A DNA stretch of 64,000 nt from an uncultured Kiritimatiellota bacterium (GCA_944389945.1 CALXOF010000013.1:1-64000), one strand, 5' to 3'; positions 8,317 through 17,246 are shown, counted from the first letter of the stretch. Translations and numbers: made by a program. The notes: a model not told the origin generated them from the sequence alone.

Positions 8317-9120
8317 ATGAACGCAGAGATTCGGTTGATTGTGACGGACATGGATGGGACGCTGCTGGATGGGGAGCGGCGGTTGCCGGAGCGTTTCTCC
8401 GAGACGGTGCGGGCGCTCGCGGCGCGGGGCATTCGGTGGGCCATCGCCAGCGGGCGCCAGTTGGCGAACCTGCAGGCGCGGTTTAAGCCGTTGAACGTGG
8501 ACGTGGACATCATCGCGGAGAACGGCGCCCTCGCCTGGGCCGCGGGGGAGGCGCGCCCCTTCTTCGAGGACTTGACGCCGACCGACTTCTTTGAGCCCGT
8601 CCTGCGCGAGGCGCTCGCGACGCCCGGTGCCAGCGCGGTGCTCTGCGGGGCCGAGCAGGCCTTTGTCCATGACCGTTATCCCGAGGATTTGGCGGAAATC
8701 ACGCAATACTTCGCCGTGCACGCGCCTTGGCATGATCTGTCCGAGGCGCTTGGGTTGCGCGTGTGCAAGGTCGCCATCTATCACCCGCACGCGGCCGAGG
8801 CGCTCTATCCGCGTCTGGCCCCGTTGGCAACGGCGGAGCGGCGCGTGATTCTCTCCGGGCCGGAGTGGGTGGATGTGCAGCACGTCCGCATTGACAAGGC
8901 CAACGCCCTTGCGGCCCTGTTGCGCCGGCAGGGGCTGCGTCCCGACCAGGCCATTGTCTTCGGCGACTATCTCAACGACGCGGGAATGCTCGCACTGGTC
9001 CCTCACTCCGTGGCCATGGCCAACGCCCTGCCCGAGCTCCGCGAACGCGCCGCCGCCATCGCCCCGCCTAACACGCAGAACGGCGTCCTCGCGCACCTCC
9101 GAACCATCGGGCTGATAGAG

Positions 9121-9129
<9 letters not shown>
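8317..9129 (+). CDS. Cof-type HAD-superfamily phosphatase
   Basis: This 270-residue protein belongs to the HAD IIB (Cof) hydrolases, which dephosphorylate sugar phosphates and similar small molecules. Motif I is DMDGTLLDG near the N-terminus (nucleophile Asp and acid/base Asp). Motif II is in IASGR. Lys of KANALAALL is motif III and FGDYLND is motif IV. A C2-type cap lies between about residues 80 and 190. ATG 8317 is preferred to an in-frame GTG at 8296 because a -10-like TACAAT lies between them. Its stop codon sits in the loop of a family B hairpin (9121-9135), so the last four residues are encoded by the repeat. Substrate cannot be inferred. Confidence 0.88.
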
Positions 9130-9186
<57 letters not shown>

Positions 9187-9296
9187 ACGGGCGGAGCAAT
9201 GGACAGAGGTGGAGTGTTTTGAGGAAAACACGAAGAACACGAAGAACCACAAAGATACACGAAGGGAATTTTAGCTGATTCGCTGATTAGAGGGGT

Positions 9297-9383
9297 GTGG
9301 GGCGCTGCCCCACGCCCCGGCAGGGGTGGCAGGGCCACGCCCCTTCGTTCTCCTCTGCACCCCCGGCACGTCTGCGATGTGCC
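9297..9383. repeat. Family D hairpin repeat, copy 2
   Basis: GTGGGGC/GCCCCAC (9297-9313) and a distal GGCACGTC/GATGTGCC hairpin ending at 9383. One C-to-T change in the distal stem is tolerated as a G-U pair. Confidence 0.7.
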
Positions 9384-9417
9384 ATAAATTGAATGAATGG
9401 ATGGTGGTTTCGCCGGT

Positions 9418-9489
9418 CGCCCCGCAGGGGCGTTCTGTTCTCCGTTCTCCGTTCTCCGTTCTCTGTTCTCCGGGCGGCGCAAGCCGCCC
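9418..9489. repeat. Family B repeat, copy 3
   Basis: Hairpin CGCCCC/GGGGCG (9418-9432), five TTCTCCG-type units, then hairpin GGGCGGC/GCCGCCC (9472-9489). Confidence 0.85.
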
Positions 9490-9563
9490 CTTGTGCCCAG
9501 GCTCTTGCGTTCCTTCGCGTCTTCGTGGAAAACTACAGGCTTGCGCCACGCGGCGCTTTTCCT

Positions 9564-9569
9564 TATACT
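9564..9569 (+). promoter_or_regulatory. -10 box of the surface-repeat lipoprotein gene
   Basis: TATACT ends 6 nt before ATG 9576, which implies a leaderless transcript. Confidence 0.5.
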
Positions 9570-9575
9570 AAGGGC

Positions 9576-10331
9576 ATGATGAAACCGTTCACCCGGCTAC
9601 TGGCCCTTTTTGCGCTTGGCTTCTCCCTCTGCGGATGCTTGGCGCCCATCGAACAATCCCCCGTCAACGTCGCCTTCGCGCGTAAGTGTGGCGAGGCCAC
9701 GGTCTATGGCCTTGATGTTCCGCTCACGGAGCTTTCGGACGTCACCTCATATGGCATCTCGGTCTGTCCGCTCTTTGCCGAGAAACGTGCGGCCGCCGGC
9801 GTGCAGATGGGCGGGCTCTTCCTCTCCTCGCTCAAGGAGGACCTCCAGGGCGTGCAGATGGGATTGCTCACCGCGCTCAATACCGACGCCGGGCGCACGC
9901 GCAGCCACGGCGTGCAGTTCGGTTTCACCAACCAGGCCGACACCTTCACAGGGGTACAGCTCGGCGCCATGAACCTGAGTCGTTATGATCTCTGCGGCGC
10001 GCAGGTCGCCTTGGCGGGCAACTACGCTACAGGTTATGACGCGCTCGCCGGATTACAAGCCTCGGTGCTGATGAACATCGCCAGCGGTGGGCCCGGCATC
10101 CACGGCGCGCAGGTCGCCGCCATCAACGTCGCCACCACCTACGATGGCGTCCAAATCGGCCTCAAGAACCGCGCCGTCTATGCGCCGCGTGGGCTTCAGC
10201 TGGGCCTCTTCAACGTCATCGAGTCCCCCGCACTCGCCGATACGTCCGCCGCCGTTGTCCAAATCGGCCTGCTCAACTGGGACGGTCCCAACAGTTGGCC
10301 CATCCCGCTCCTCCGCTTCCACTTCGATTAA
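9576..10331 (+). CDS. Lipoprotein with GVQMG-type surface repeats
   Basis: This 251-residue protein has a lipoprotein signal peptide (hydrophobic core, then L-C-G-C with Cys near residue 20). The body is a chain of short beta repeats of the pattern G-[AV]-Q-[MIVL]-G-x-x-[NT], at least eight times between about residues 65 and 240. It resembles the LA_2272-type surface repeat proteins seen in Leptospira and other bacteria, whose function is unknown. A membrane-anchored exported location is expected. There are two consecutive ATGs (9576 and 9579); both lie 6-9 nt after a -10 box. The next gene starts 4 nt after the stop, so the pair may be an operon. Confidence 0.75.
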   Translation: MMKPFTRLLALFALGFSLCGCLAPIEQSPVNVAFARKCGEATVYGLDVPLTELSDVTSYGISVCPLFAEKRAAAGVQMGGLFLSSLKEDLQGVQMGLLTALNTDAGRTRSHGVQFGFTNQADTFTGVQLGAMNLSRYDLCGAQVALAGNYATGYDALAGLQASVLMNIASGGPGIHGAQVAAINVATTYDGVQIGLKNRAVYAPRGLQLGLFNVIESPALADTSAAVVQIGLLNWDGPNSWPIPLLRFHFD

Positions 10332-10335
10332 CGCC

Positions 10336-10896
10336 ATGAAGGTAGACAAACGAACGCTGGCCAAACTTGAGGCACGCCGCGCCGCCCGACTCCGCGGTCG
10401 CGAGTATTCCCCGCTCGAAGCCATCGAACCGACCCGTTCCGCACAGGCCCTGCTCATCTGCGGGCACATCGTCTTCGCGCTGGTCCTGCTTCTGGAGGGC
10501 GCCGCACTCCTCTTCGCGATTGCGGAAGGAGACGTGTTCATGGTGTTGGGGGCGCTTGCCTTCATCGCCATCTCGTCGCTTGTCTACCTCATCGCGATAC
10601 GCCTCTGCATCGCGCCGCTCATGACGTGGCACTATGCGCGGGAAAACGCCGAAAGCCTGCGGCAAATCCGGGACGAGCTCCGCGTGCTCGCCGCCCAAGG
10701 GGCCGCCGCGCCCAAGCCCGCCCCCCACCCCATCCCTAAGACAACCAACACCCCGCTGACCCCGCCCCCGACTCCGCCGAGCGATGACGTCACCGTCTCC
10801 TGCCCGGCGTGCGGCGCGAAGGTCGCCGTCCGGAGGGAAAACCTCGGCAAACATGTCTCCTGCCCCCTCTGCGGCCAACGCTTTATCCTCGACTAA
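10336..10896 (+). CDS. Membrane protein with C-terminal zinc ribbon
   Basis: 186 residues. A basic N-terminus is followed by two hydrophobic segments (about residues 35-60 and 68-92), an Ala-Arg-rich linker and a Pro/Thr-rich stretch. A C-terminal zinc ribbon has CPACG and CPLCG pairs at about 157 and 178. The two cysteine pairs resemble MJ0042-type zinc-ribbon domains common in deltaproteobacteria and PVC bacteria. ATG 10336 is 4 nt downstream of the lipoprotein stop. Role unknown; possibly a membrane-bound regulatory or scaffolding protein. Confidence 0.7.
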   Translation: MKVDKRTLAKLEARRAARLRGREYSPLEAIEPTRSAQALLICGHIVFALVLLLEGAALLFAIAEGDVFMVLGALAFIAISSLVYLIAIRLCIAPLMTWHYARENAESLRQIRDELRVLAAQGAAAPKPAPHPIPKTTNTPLTPPPTPPSDDVTVSCPACGAKVAVRRENLGKHVSCPLCGQRFILD

Positions 10897-10910
10897 AAGA
10901 CCCTAGCCCT

Positions 10911-12875
10911 ATGAAAAGACTCCTCGCCCTGCTTGCCCTCTGCCTCTGCGCCGCCGTCCAGGCCAGAGACGTCATCCCCCTGAACGAGGGATGGAAGTTC
11001 CGCTACGGTCACGCCTTCGAGAAGGACAACTGGAAGTCCGTCACCCTGCCGCACACCTGGAACACCGCCGACGCCGAGAGCGCCCACCCTTACACGCGCA
11101 CGCTGGGTATCTACAAGATGAACCTCAAGACGCGGCCGGAGTGGAAGGGCAAGCGCGTCTTCCTCCGCCTCAAGGGCGCAGGGGTCATCGCCGACGTGCA
11201 GTTCAACAACGTCTGGCTGGGCCAGCACCGCGGCGCCTACACCGCCTTCTGCTATGAGCTCACGCCGCACCTCCCGCCCACGGGCAAAGCCGCCGAGCTC
11301 CGCATCCGCGTCTCCAACGCCGAGACCTCCGACATCATCCCGCTGACCGGCGACTTCAACATCTTCGGCGGCCTCTATCGCGGCGTGGAGCTCATCGTGG
11401 CCGACCCCGTGTGCGTGAGCCCGCTGGACAACGGTTCCTCCGGCGTGCGCATCCGCCAAGAGAGCCTCACCGACGCCGAGGCCAAGCTGACCATCGACGT
11501 CGCCCTCGCCAACCCCACCGGCCAGCCGCAGACCGTGACCGTCGAGGTCGCCGGGCAGACCTTCACCGCCCAGGGCACCGACGCCGCGCGCGTCCCCGTC
11601 ACCATCGCCAACCCCCACCGCTGGAACGGCATCGCCGACCCCTTCCTCTACACCCTCACCGTCCGCGTGGGTGAAGACAGCGTCACCGAGACCTTCGGCG
11701 TGCGCGACATCCGCGTCGACCCCAACCAAGGCCTCTTCCTCAACGGCAAGCACCTGCAGCTCCGCGGCGTCTGCCGCCACCAAGAGTGGGAAGGCAAGCT
11801 CTCCGCCCTCACCGAGGCCGACCACCTGCGCGACGTCGAAATCATGCGCGACATGGGCGCCAACGCCGTCCGCCTGGCACACTATCCCCAGGCCGAGGAA
11901 ATGTACGACGCCTGCGACCGCGCGGGCCTCCTCGTCTGGGCCGAGATCCCCTTCGTCGGCCCCGGCGGCTACGACGACGAGGGCTACATCCCCTCCGACC
12001 GCCTCCACGAGAACGCCCGCCAGCAGCTCGTCGAGATGATCCGCCAGCACCAGAACCACCCCTCCATCATCGTCTGGGGCCTCTTCAACGAACTCCGCAT
12101 GGCCCCCAACCCCGTCCCCTTCCTCAAGGAACTCAACGCCCTCGCCAAGGCCGAAGACCCCACCCGCCCCACCGTCGGCGCCAGCAACCTGGGCAACGAT
12201 GCCGGCCTCACCTTCGTCACCGACCTCATCGCCTGGAACCGCTACGACGGCTGGTACGGCGGCATGCCCAAGAACCTCGGCAACTTCCTCGACCAGACCC
12301 ACAAGAAGCATCCCAAGCTCTGCATCGCCATCAGCGAATACGGCGCCGGCGCCTCCATCGACCACCACGAAGAGCAAATCCGCAAGCCCAACGCCCCCGG
12401 CAAGTTCCACCCCGAGGCCTGGCAGACCGAATACCACATCCTCAACTGGACCGAGCTCGACAAGCGTCCCTACCTCTGGGGCACCTTCATCTGGAACCTC
12501 TTCGACTTCGCCGCCAGCCACCGCACCGAAGGCGACCGCGACGGCATCAACGACAAAGGCCTCGTCACCCACGACCGCCAAACCTTCAAGGACGCCTACT
12601 ACTTCTATAAGGCCAACTGGCGCGACGACGTCCCCGTCCTCCACCTCTGCGAAAAGCGCTTCACCCAGCGCAAGGCCGGCAAGATCTTCGTCCGCGCCTT
12701 CTCCAACGTCGGTCCCGCCGAACTCCTCGTCAACGGCCAATCCTGCGGCATCGCCCAGCCCGACGCCCACCGCGTCCTCACCTGGCGCGACGTCCCCCTC
12801 CGCCCCGGCGACAACGCCGTCACCCTCCGCACCCCAGACGGCAAAACCACCGATTCCTGCGTCTGGAAACGGTAA
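10911..12875 (+). CDS. Secreted GH2 beta-glycosidase
   Basis: This 654-residue glycoside hydrolase family 2 protein has a signal peptide (residues 1-18, cut after AVQA). The N-terminal sugar-binding domain shows LPHTWNTAD and GxYxxGF-like features. An immunoglobulin-like domain spans about 180-275 and the TIM barrel starts near 280 (LFLNGKHLQLRGVCRHQE). The acid/base Glu is in FNELR (E394) and the nucleophile Glu in SEYGAG (E476). The family includes beta-galactosidases, beta-mannosidases and beta-glucuronidases; the exact sugar cannot be told from sequence. ATG 10911 is the only start that leaves a proper signal peptide. It probably degrades host or plant glycans in the periplasm. The tRNA-Thr promoter begins directly after the stop. 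Confidence 0.9.
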   Translation: MKRLLALLALCLCAAVQARDVIPLNEGWKFRYGHAFEKDNWKSVTLPHTWNTADAESAHPYTRTLGIYKMNLKTRPEWKGKRVFLRLKGAGVIADVQFNNVWLGQHRGAYTAFCYELTPHLPPTGKAAELRIRVSNAETSDIIPLTGDFNIFGGLYRGVELIVADPVCVSPLDNGSSGVRIRQESLTDAEAKLTIDVALANPTGQPQTVTVEVAGQTFTAQGTDAARVPVTIANPHRWNGIADPFLYTLTVRVGEDSVTETFGVRDIRVDPNQGLFLNGKHLQLRGVCRHQEWEGKLSALTEADHLRDVEIMRDMGANAVRLAHYPQAEEMYDACDRAGLLVWAEIPFVGPGGYDDEGYIPSDRLHENARQQLVEMIRQHQNHPSIIVWGLFNELRMAPNPVPFLKELNALAKAEDPTRPTVGASNLGNDAGLTFVTDLIAWNRYDGWYGGMPKNLGNFLDQTHKKHPKLCIAISEYGAGASIDHHEEQIRKPNAPGKFHPEAWQTEYHILNWTELDKRPYLWGTFIWNLFDFAASHRTEGDRDGINDKGLVTHDRQTFKDAYYFYKANWRDDVPVLHLCEKRFTQRKAGKIFVRAFSNVGPAELLVNGQSCGIAQPDAHRVLTWRDVPLRPGDNAVTLRTPDGKTTDSCVWKR

Positions 12876-12878
12876 CGC

Positions 12879-12907
12879 TTGCATTCCAATCGGCGTTTTG
12901 CTACAAT
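12879..12907 (+). promoter_or_regulatory. Promoter of tRNA-Thr
   Basis: TTGCAT (12879-12884), a 17-nt spacer and TACAAT (12902-12907) with an upstream TGC. It ends 12 nt before the tRNA. Confidence 0.75.
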
Positions 12908-12919
12908 TCGCCACGTTTT

Positions 12920-12996
12920 GCCAACTTAGCTCAGCTAGGTAGAGCAGCGCATTCGTAATGCGCAGGTCGTCGGTCCGATTCCGTCAGTTGGCTCCA
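12920..12996 (+). tRNA. tRNA-Thr (anticodon CGT)
   Basis: A full cloverleaf can be folded: acceptor GCCAACT/AGTTGGC, D-arm 12929-12945, anticodon stem GCGCA/TGCGC with loop TTCGTAA (anticodon CGT at 12954-12956), and a T-arm at 12969-12985 with one U-U mismatch. CCA is encoded (12994-12996). The 3' part from 12950 is duplicated at 36124, so this tRNA is the integration target. The present gene is a chimera of host 5' and element 3' sequence. Confidence 0.93.
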
Positions 12997-13000
12997 TCTT
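12950..13000 (+). repeat. attL core, 51-bp direct repeat
   Basis: Bases 12950-13000 are identical to 36124-36174. The repeat starts at the 3' edge of the anticodon stem's 5' strand and runs 4 nt past the CCA end of tRNA-Thr. Confidence 0.95.
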
Positions 13001-13001
13001 A

Positions 13002-13040
13002 AAAGCCCGCAAACAGCGATGTTTGCGGGCTTTATTTGTT
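13002..13040 (+). terminator. Element-supplied terminator after tRNA-Thr
   Basis: Stem GCCCGCAAAC (13005-13014) and GTTTGCGGGC (13021-13030), then TTTATTTGTTTTT. It lies just inside the element, so integration restores both the tRNA 3' half and a terminator. Confidence 0.85.
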
Positions 13041-13112
13041 TTTGCAGGATGTGAGGGGAGGAGCGGAAAGTGACCAGATTTGGTGGGAAATTGCCACAAA
13101 TTGCACGATTTT

Positions 13113-13131
13113 AGCCAACGAAAAGCCAACG
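13113..13131. other. Candidate integrase arm-type sites (left)
   Basis: AGCCAACG occurs twice (13113-13120, 13124-13131), about 110 nt inside attL. Similar units AGCCAAT and AGCCAGCG lie inside attR (36068-36086). Inference only. Confidence 0.35.
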
Positions 13132-13239
13132 AAGAAAAGCTGTCAGCGCGTTGCGATTGTAGGCGAAGAGGGACGGCGCGCGGGCCGGAGAAGGTCGCGG
13201 GCGGGTCCTGCAATGGCAAGGTTTTGGCAAGGGTCGAGC

Positions 13240-14700
13240 ATGAGCATCATCGACAGCAGGGTGCATCCGATTTTGGCGGCGCGGGGGCAGAAGCTGCGCC
13301 TGAACAAGCTGGCCGTCCTGGGCGGTGAGGCTTACGTGCGGGCGCGTCTTTGGCGCGCGCCGAACGAGTCGCGCCTATCGTGGGAGGGCAGGACGGTCCT
13401 GCCGGCTTACGGGGCGTGGGACACGGGGCGCCGGGACCGGGCGGTGTGCCATCGGGAGGCCGGGCGCATCGCGGACAAAATCAATCAGTACCTTTTTGCG
13501 AAGCCTCCGGCGAGGGACGGGGCGGACCCGGAGTTCGTGGTGGACGCGGGCGTGCACGGGGAGACGCTGGCCGAGATTTGGCAGGAGGTGAGCACGGCGG
13601 TGACGGCGTGCGGGTGGTGCTGGCTGGCAGTCGTGGCCCCGCAGACGCCGGAGGGCATCAGCTTGGCGCAGGCGCGCGGGCTTGGGCTTCGTCCGCGCCT
13701 GTGCGTGCTGTGGCCTTGGGAGGTGCCGGATTGGCGCTTTAGGGCAGACGGGACGCTGCACTGGGCCATCACGGAGGCCTTTGTGCGCGAGGACGCCGAC
13801 CCGCTGCGGGACGCCGAGGACCTCCGCCTGCGGACGCTGTGGCGCGCCGAGCCGGGCGCGGCGGTATCCTTCGCGGTCTTCCGGGACGGCGTGCAGGTGC
13901 GGGCTGGCGAGCTCTCCGCAGGCGCGCCTGTGCCTTTGCTGTGCATCGGCAAGCCTTCCCTCGACCCGTGGTGGTTTGACGAGGCCGAGAGCGTCCAGGC
14001 GCAGCTGATGAACCTGGACTCGCTGCACATGGAGAACCTCGCGCGGACGGTTTACCCGCAGCTCATCATCTCCGCCGGAACCTTTGACAACCTGGAGAGC
14101 CACCTGGTCGAGCAAGAGACGGCGGACTCCGGGCGGAAGGTGGTCGAGCTGGTCAAGGAGCTGACGCGCTCCGTGGACGCTCCGATTGTGGAGAGCGCCG
14201 AGGAGAGCGGCATCACCCGCTACATCCAGCCGAACGCGAGCGACCTCAAAGCCATCCCCGACGCCATCAAGGACGGGCGCTCCGCCCTCTTCGAGAGCGT
14301 CGGCCTCGCCCTCTTCAATCGCGAGCAGCGGCAGATCCAGACAGCGGAGAGCAAAGCCTTCGACCACCTCGACACGGCCGCGACGCTCCGCCAGCGCGCC
14401 AACCTGCTCGAGGACGCCGAGCGCAAAGCGGTCGCGCTCCTGCAGGCCGCCGACCCCGCGTTCCGGGCCTACGAGCCCGTGTGGAACAAGGACTTTGACG
14501 TGCCCGACGCGACGGGCGACGCCAACGCCCTGCTGCAGGTGGGCAACCTGCCGAACCTCACGCTCACCCAGCGCAAGGTGCTCCTTCGGGCCGCCACGAG
14601 CGTGCTCGACGCCGTCGCGCCCATTTCCCAGGAAGACCGCCGGGCCATTGACGCCGAGATCGACGCGCTCACGGACGACACCGGTGAACCCCAGCTTTAA
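13240..14700 (+). CDS. Phage portal-like protein
   Basis: 486 residues, the right size for a portal. It has the general look of DUF4055-type portals: DSRVHPIL near the N-terminus, a central WWFDEAESVQAQLMNLDSLHMENL helix region, the YIQPNASDLKAIPDAI segment and a C-terminal helical domain with AESKAFDHLDTAATL. Portals form the dodecameric ring through which DNA is packaged. ATG 13240 is chosen because an AAGGGT site lies upstream and the extra N-terminal sequence from 13036 is repeat-like; ATG 13213 is also possible. It is the first gene inside attL, where a phage would normally have the terminases just upstream. Those are missing here. Confidence 0.7.
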   Translation: MSIIDSRVHPILAARGQKLRLNKLAVLGGEAYVRARLWRAPNESRLSWEGRTVLPAYGAWDTGRRDRAVCHREAGRIADKINQYLFAKPPARDGADPEFVVDAGVHGETLAEIWQEVSTAVTACGWCWLAVVAPQTPEGISLAQARGLGLRPRLCVLWPWEVPDWRFRADGTLHWAITEAFVREDADPLRDAEDLRLRTLWRAEPGAAVSFAVFRDGVQVRAGELSAGAPVPLLCIGKPSLDPWWFDEAESVQAQLMNLDSLHMENLARTVYPQLIISAGTFDNLESHLVEQETADSGRKVVELVKELTRSVDAPIVESAEESGITRYIQPNASDLKAIPDAIKDGRSALFESVGLALFNREQRQIQTAESKAFDHLDTAATLRQRANLLEDAERKAVALLQAADPAFRAYEPVWNKDFDVPDATGDANALLQVGNLPNLTLTQRKVLLRAATSVLDAVAPISQEDRRAIDAEIDALTDDTGEPQL

Positions 14701-14721
14701 CCACCAACGAAAGGAACAGCC

Positions 14722-15375
14722 ATGGACATCATGACCATTATCGCGAAAGCCGCCGACGGCCAGACGCTCACCGACGAGGAGCGCACCGCGCTCAAGGCCT
14801 ACAAGGCGCCAGACACCAAGGCCTACGAGGCTGAACTGTCCGACCTGCGTGCAAAACTCGCCATCGCCGCCGGCGACAAGGACAAAGGCGCCACCGAGGT
14901 CGCCCAGCTCCGCAAGCAGGTCGACAGCCTCACCAAGGGCCTCGAAGAGGAGCGCGCCGTTCGGTGCGACCAATACCACATCGCGGGAGGCGGCGTCAAC
15001 AGCCTGCCGAACTACACGAAGGCCCCTCTCAAGGGTATCCAGGACTGCCTCACCAACGCCACGCCCACCTCCGTCGTCCCCGTCTTCATGGCCGGCGTCG
15101 GCGGCAACACCTGGGGCACCAACTACGGCATCGCGATGTTCGCCTCGTCCGCACAGTTCGGAGACGAGCACGGCTTCTCGCAGAACCTCGCGCTCCGCGT
15201 CAAGACGAACCAAACGACAGCCCGTAATGTGACAACCGACGGCCTCCTGCCATTCTGGCCGCGATTCAACTTCAACGTCGTAAACAACGCCAACGTCGAC
15301 GACAGGGGACACGCCTTCGTCGGTTGCCCGGTGTGGTACGTCAACTTTAACGGCATCGCGAACAGAACGCTGTGA
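14722..15375 (+). CDS. Truncated or chimeric phage structural protein
   Basis: 217 residues after a good AAAGGA site. Residues 1-80 look like the N-terminal scaffold-like part of a phage capsid protein (KAADGQTLTDEERTALKAY followed by a coiled coil). From about residue 85 the sequence changes to a Gly/Asn/aromatic-rich segment (GVGGNTWGTNYG, DGLLPFWPRFNFNVV, AFVGCPVWYVN) that I do not recognise and that is not a normal HK97-type core. This fits a fusion or deletion that removed the capsid core, or a different structural protein. It follows the portal gene by 21 nt. Confidence 0.5.
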   Translation: MDIMTIIAKAADGQTLTDEERTALKAYKAPDTKAYEAELSDLRAKLAIAAGDKDKGATEVAQLRKQVDSLTKGLEEERAVRCDQYHIAGGGVNSLPNYTKAPLKGIQDCLTNATPTSVVPVFMAGVGGNTWGTNYGIAMFASSAQFGDEHGFSQNLALRVKTNQTTARNVTTDGLLPFWPRFNFNVVNNANVDDRGHAFVGCPVWYVNFNGIANRTL

Positions 15376-15384
15376 GGAGGCACC

Positions 15385-15717
15385 GTGAAGGCCGAGGACA
15401 TCATCGCCTATCGGGCGCGTTACGGCGAGGCGCAGGACCTGCCCGCCAAGCTGGACGCCGTGGCCGACCAGCTCGAGGCCACCGGCCTCTGCAACGTGAG
15501 CACCCGGATGCACCTGAGTACGCTGGAGAAGGACCTCGCCGAAGGCCTCCAAGCCCTCGGCGAGAAGATGGACCGCCTGCACGGCTCGCCAAAGCTCCGT
15601 GAGGACTTCTTCGGCTGGCTCCGCTGTAATTACCAGTGGATCATCATTTGCCTCCTGGCCATCAAGACCACCAATCTGGCGGAGACGATCCGCGAGCTGC
15701 TGGTGCTGTTTAGGTAG
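15385..15717 (+). CDS. Small phage protein with C-terminal membrane segment
   Basis: 110 residues with a GTG start directly after GGAGG. The N-terminal 85 residues are helical and charged. A hydrophobic segment (WIIICLLAI) lies near residues 84-93. Unknown; a holin or membrane-anchoring role is possible but unproven. Confidence 0.55.
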   Translation: MKAEDIIAYRARYGEAQDLPAKLDAVADQLEATGLCNVSTRMHLSTLEKDLAEGLQALGEKMDRLHGSPKLREDFFGWLRCNYQWIIICLLAIKTTNLAETIRELLVLFR

Positions 15718-15760
15718 GCGCTGCGCGGCTGTCACGAAGAACCACGAAGGGAAGGCAAGG

Positions 15761-15928
15761 ATGCTTGAACTGTTAAAGAAAGCTTTAGAGTTGGTGCTCC
15801 GGTTCCTTGACTGGAGGAAGGCGACCAAGCGTGACCGCGAGCGGAACGCGGTGCGGAAGGCCGTTGCCGAGCACGACCGCGAGGCCTTAAACACACTTAT
15901 CATGGAAAGGATGAACCGCCGTGACTGA
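15761..15928 (+). CDS. Small phage protein, 55 residues
   Basis: MLELLKKALELVLRFLDW is an amphipathic or membrane-active N-terminal helix, followed by a basic-acidic helix ending NTLIMERMNRRD. ATG 15761 follows AAGGCAAGG. It overlaps the next gene by 8 nt. No function recognised; such peptides often sit in phage lysis regions. Confidence 0.5.
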   Translation: MLELLKKALELVLRFLDWRKATKRDRERNAVRKAVAEHDREALNTLIMERMNRRD

Positions 15929-16193
15929 AACCGAAGAAGACGGTACCGCCGAGGCCCTCGCCCTAGGGTGCGGCTTCTGGCTCGCGGCCGTCGCCATGAC
16001 GGTCATGGTGGCCCTTGCCCTTCTGGGCTCCGGTTGCCGCACCTACACCGTGGTGGCCGCCGACCGGGAGGTCGTGCCAGTGTGCCAAAACGGCACACTG
16101 GACGGCAAGAAGACCTACATCGAGACCGAGGAGGGCGCCACCGGCTGGTACGTGCCAGATTCGGTGATGCTCGACCTCCTCGACGCCGATTGA
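15921..16193 (+). CDS. Small exported protein, Rz1-like lipoprotein candidate
   Basis: 90 residues with a GTG start overlapping the upstream gene. A hydrophobic segment (about 18-38) ends in LLGSGC, a possible lipobox, followed by about 50 polar residues. Size, lipobox and position after a small helical protein suit a spanin-like lysis component, but there is no diagnostic motif. A perfect 10-bp inverted repeat (16077-16086 and 16092-16101, CCAGTGTGCC) lies inside the gene. Confidence 0.45.
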   Translation: MTETEEDGTAEALALGCGFWLAAVAMTVMVALALLGSGCRTYTVVAADREVVPVCQNGTLDGKKTYIETEEGATGWYVPDSVMLDLLDAD

Positions 16194-16378
16194 CCTTGAC
16201 CCCTCGGGGCCCTGCGGCAGGCGGCTTAGACCGAGGGACAGCGCTCGGGCGGCAACGTGCCGAGAGCCTGTGATGGGGACGCTGCCACCCCATGCGACAG
16301 GCACCCTTACGAAAGAAAACGCCCGATTTCTTTCCTAAGGCACAACGACCGGGCACACTAAGGAAAGGAATCTTGCAC

Positions 16379-16690
16379 ATGGACTGGCTGAAGAAACTCT
16401 GGGACTGGATCAAGGGCGGCGTCAAAACCCTCCTCGCCGCCATCTGCGAGAAGGTGGTCGCCCGCGCCAAGGAGGTCGCGCAGGACGAGGAGCTCGTCAA
16501 CCTCTGCCTCAACGCCATCCAGGCCGCCGCCACCGAAGGCCTGACGGGCGACAAGGCGTGGGTTCGCGCCCGCAACGAGCTGACCGCCGCCCTCAAGCGC
16601 GCCGGCCGCGAGCTCGGGGATTGCGCCGTGGACACGGCACTCCAGCTCGCCTACGACGCGTGGAAGAACACCCGGGAGGCCACCAAGTGA
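16379..16690 (+). CDS. Hypothetical phage protein
   Basis: 103 residues. The start ATG 16379 has AAAGGA 9 nt upstream. The N-terminus is amphipathic (MDWLKKLWDWIKGGVKTLL) and the rest is helical and charged. Not recognised. The 185 nt before it hold no gene. Confidence 0.5.
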   Translation: MDWLKKLWDWIKGGVKTLLAAICEKVVARAKEVAQDEELVNLCLNAIQAAATEGLTGDKAWVRARNELTAALKRAGRELGDCAVDTALQLAYDAWKNTREATK

Positions 16691-16790
16691 ACCACGCCAC
16701 CCACGCCCGTCGCCCGCAGGGGCGCCCTCCAATCAGCGAATCAGCCAATCAGCCAATCAGCCGCGAACTCCCGAAGGGAGGTCGCGCCCC

Positions 16791-17246
16791 ATGAGCTGGC
16801 TCACCACCGACGACCTGCCGCCGGCCCCCTCCGGGACCACCTCCGAGGCCGACGAGCAGGACGCCATGACCCACACCGCCCACGACGTCAAGCCCTCCTA
16901 CCAGGAGAAGAGCGGCGTCGCCAACGTGGGCGACCTCTCCTATCCCTGGGGCGTCGGCCTCACCACCCAGGAGATCGAGGACGAGTGGGAGCTCGACGGC
17001 TTCGACCTCGCCGCAGCCCAGGCCTTCGTCGCCCGCCCGGCCACCACCACCTCCACCGTCTCCACCATCAACCTCGGCGACGGCGGCCCCGTCGTCGTCC
17101 TCTACTTCCGATACGTCTCCGCCCGCTCCACCGTCACGCGCTCCTTCACGCGCTCCACCGACGCCAACAGCTACAAGATCCTCCTGCGCCGCACCACCCA
17201 GGCCACCACCGCGCAGAAGCTCACCTCGCTCACGCCCGAGGAGTGA
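16791..17246 (+). CDS. Hypothetical phage structural-region protein
   Basis: 151 residues with a strong GGGAGG site. Acidic N-terminus, then a Thr/Ser-rich beta-like C-terminal half. No family recognised. It sits between the small putative lysis genes and the MuF head gene, so a virion-related role is plausible. The 100 nt before it contain AATCAGCCAATCAGC units like those of the host. Confidence 0.5.
   Translation: MSWLTTDDLPPAPSGTTSEADEQDAMTHTAHDVKPSYQEKSGVANVGDLSYPWGVGLTTQEIEDEWELDGFDLAAAQAFVARPATTTSTVSTINLGDGGPVVVLYFRYVSARSTVTRSFTRSTDANSYKILLRRTTQATTAQKLTSLTPEE

Noticed and set aside
14722-15375. Diversity-generating retroelement target protein
   Set aside because: The C-terminus has aromatic/Asn-rich sequence, but no reverse transcriptase, template repeat or adenine-biased variable repeat was seen.
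16194-16378. Structured RNA in the gap before the 16379 gene
   Set aside because: Some GC-rich local pairing is visible, but no known RNA family pattern or consistent long stem could be recognised.
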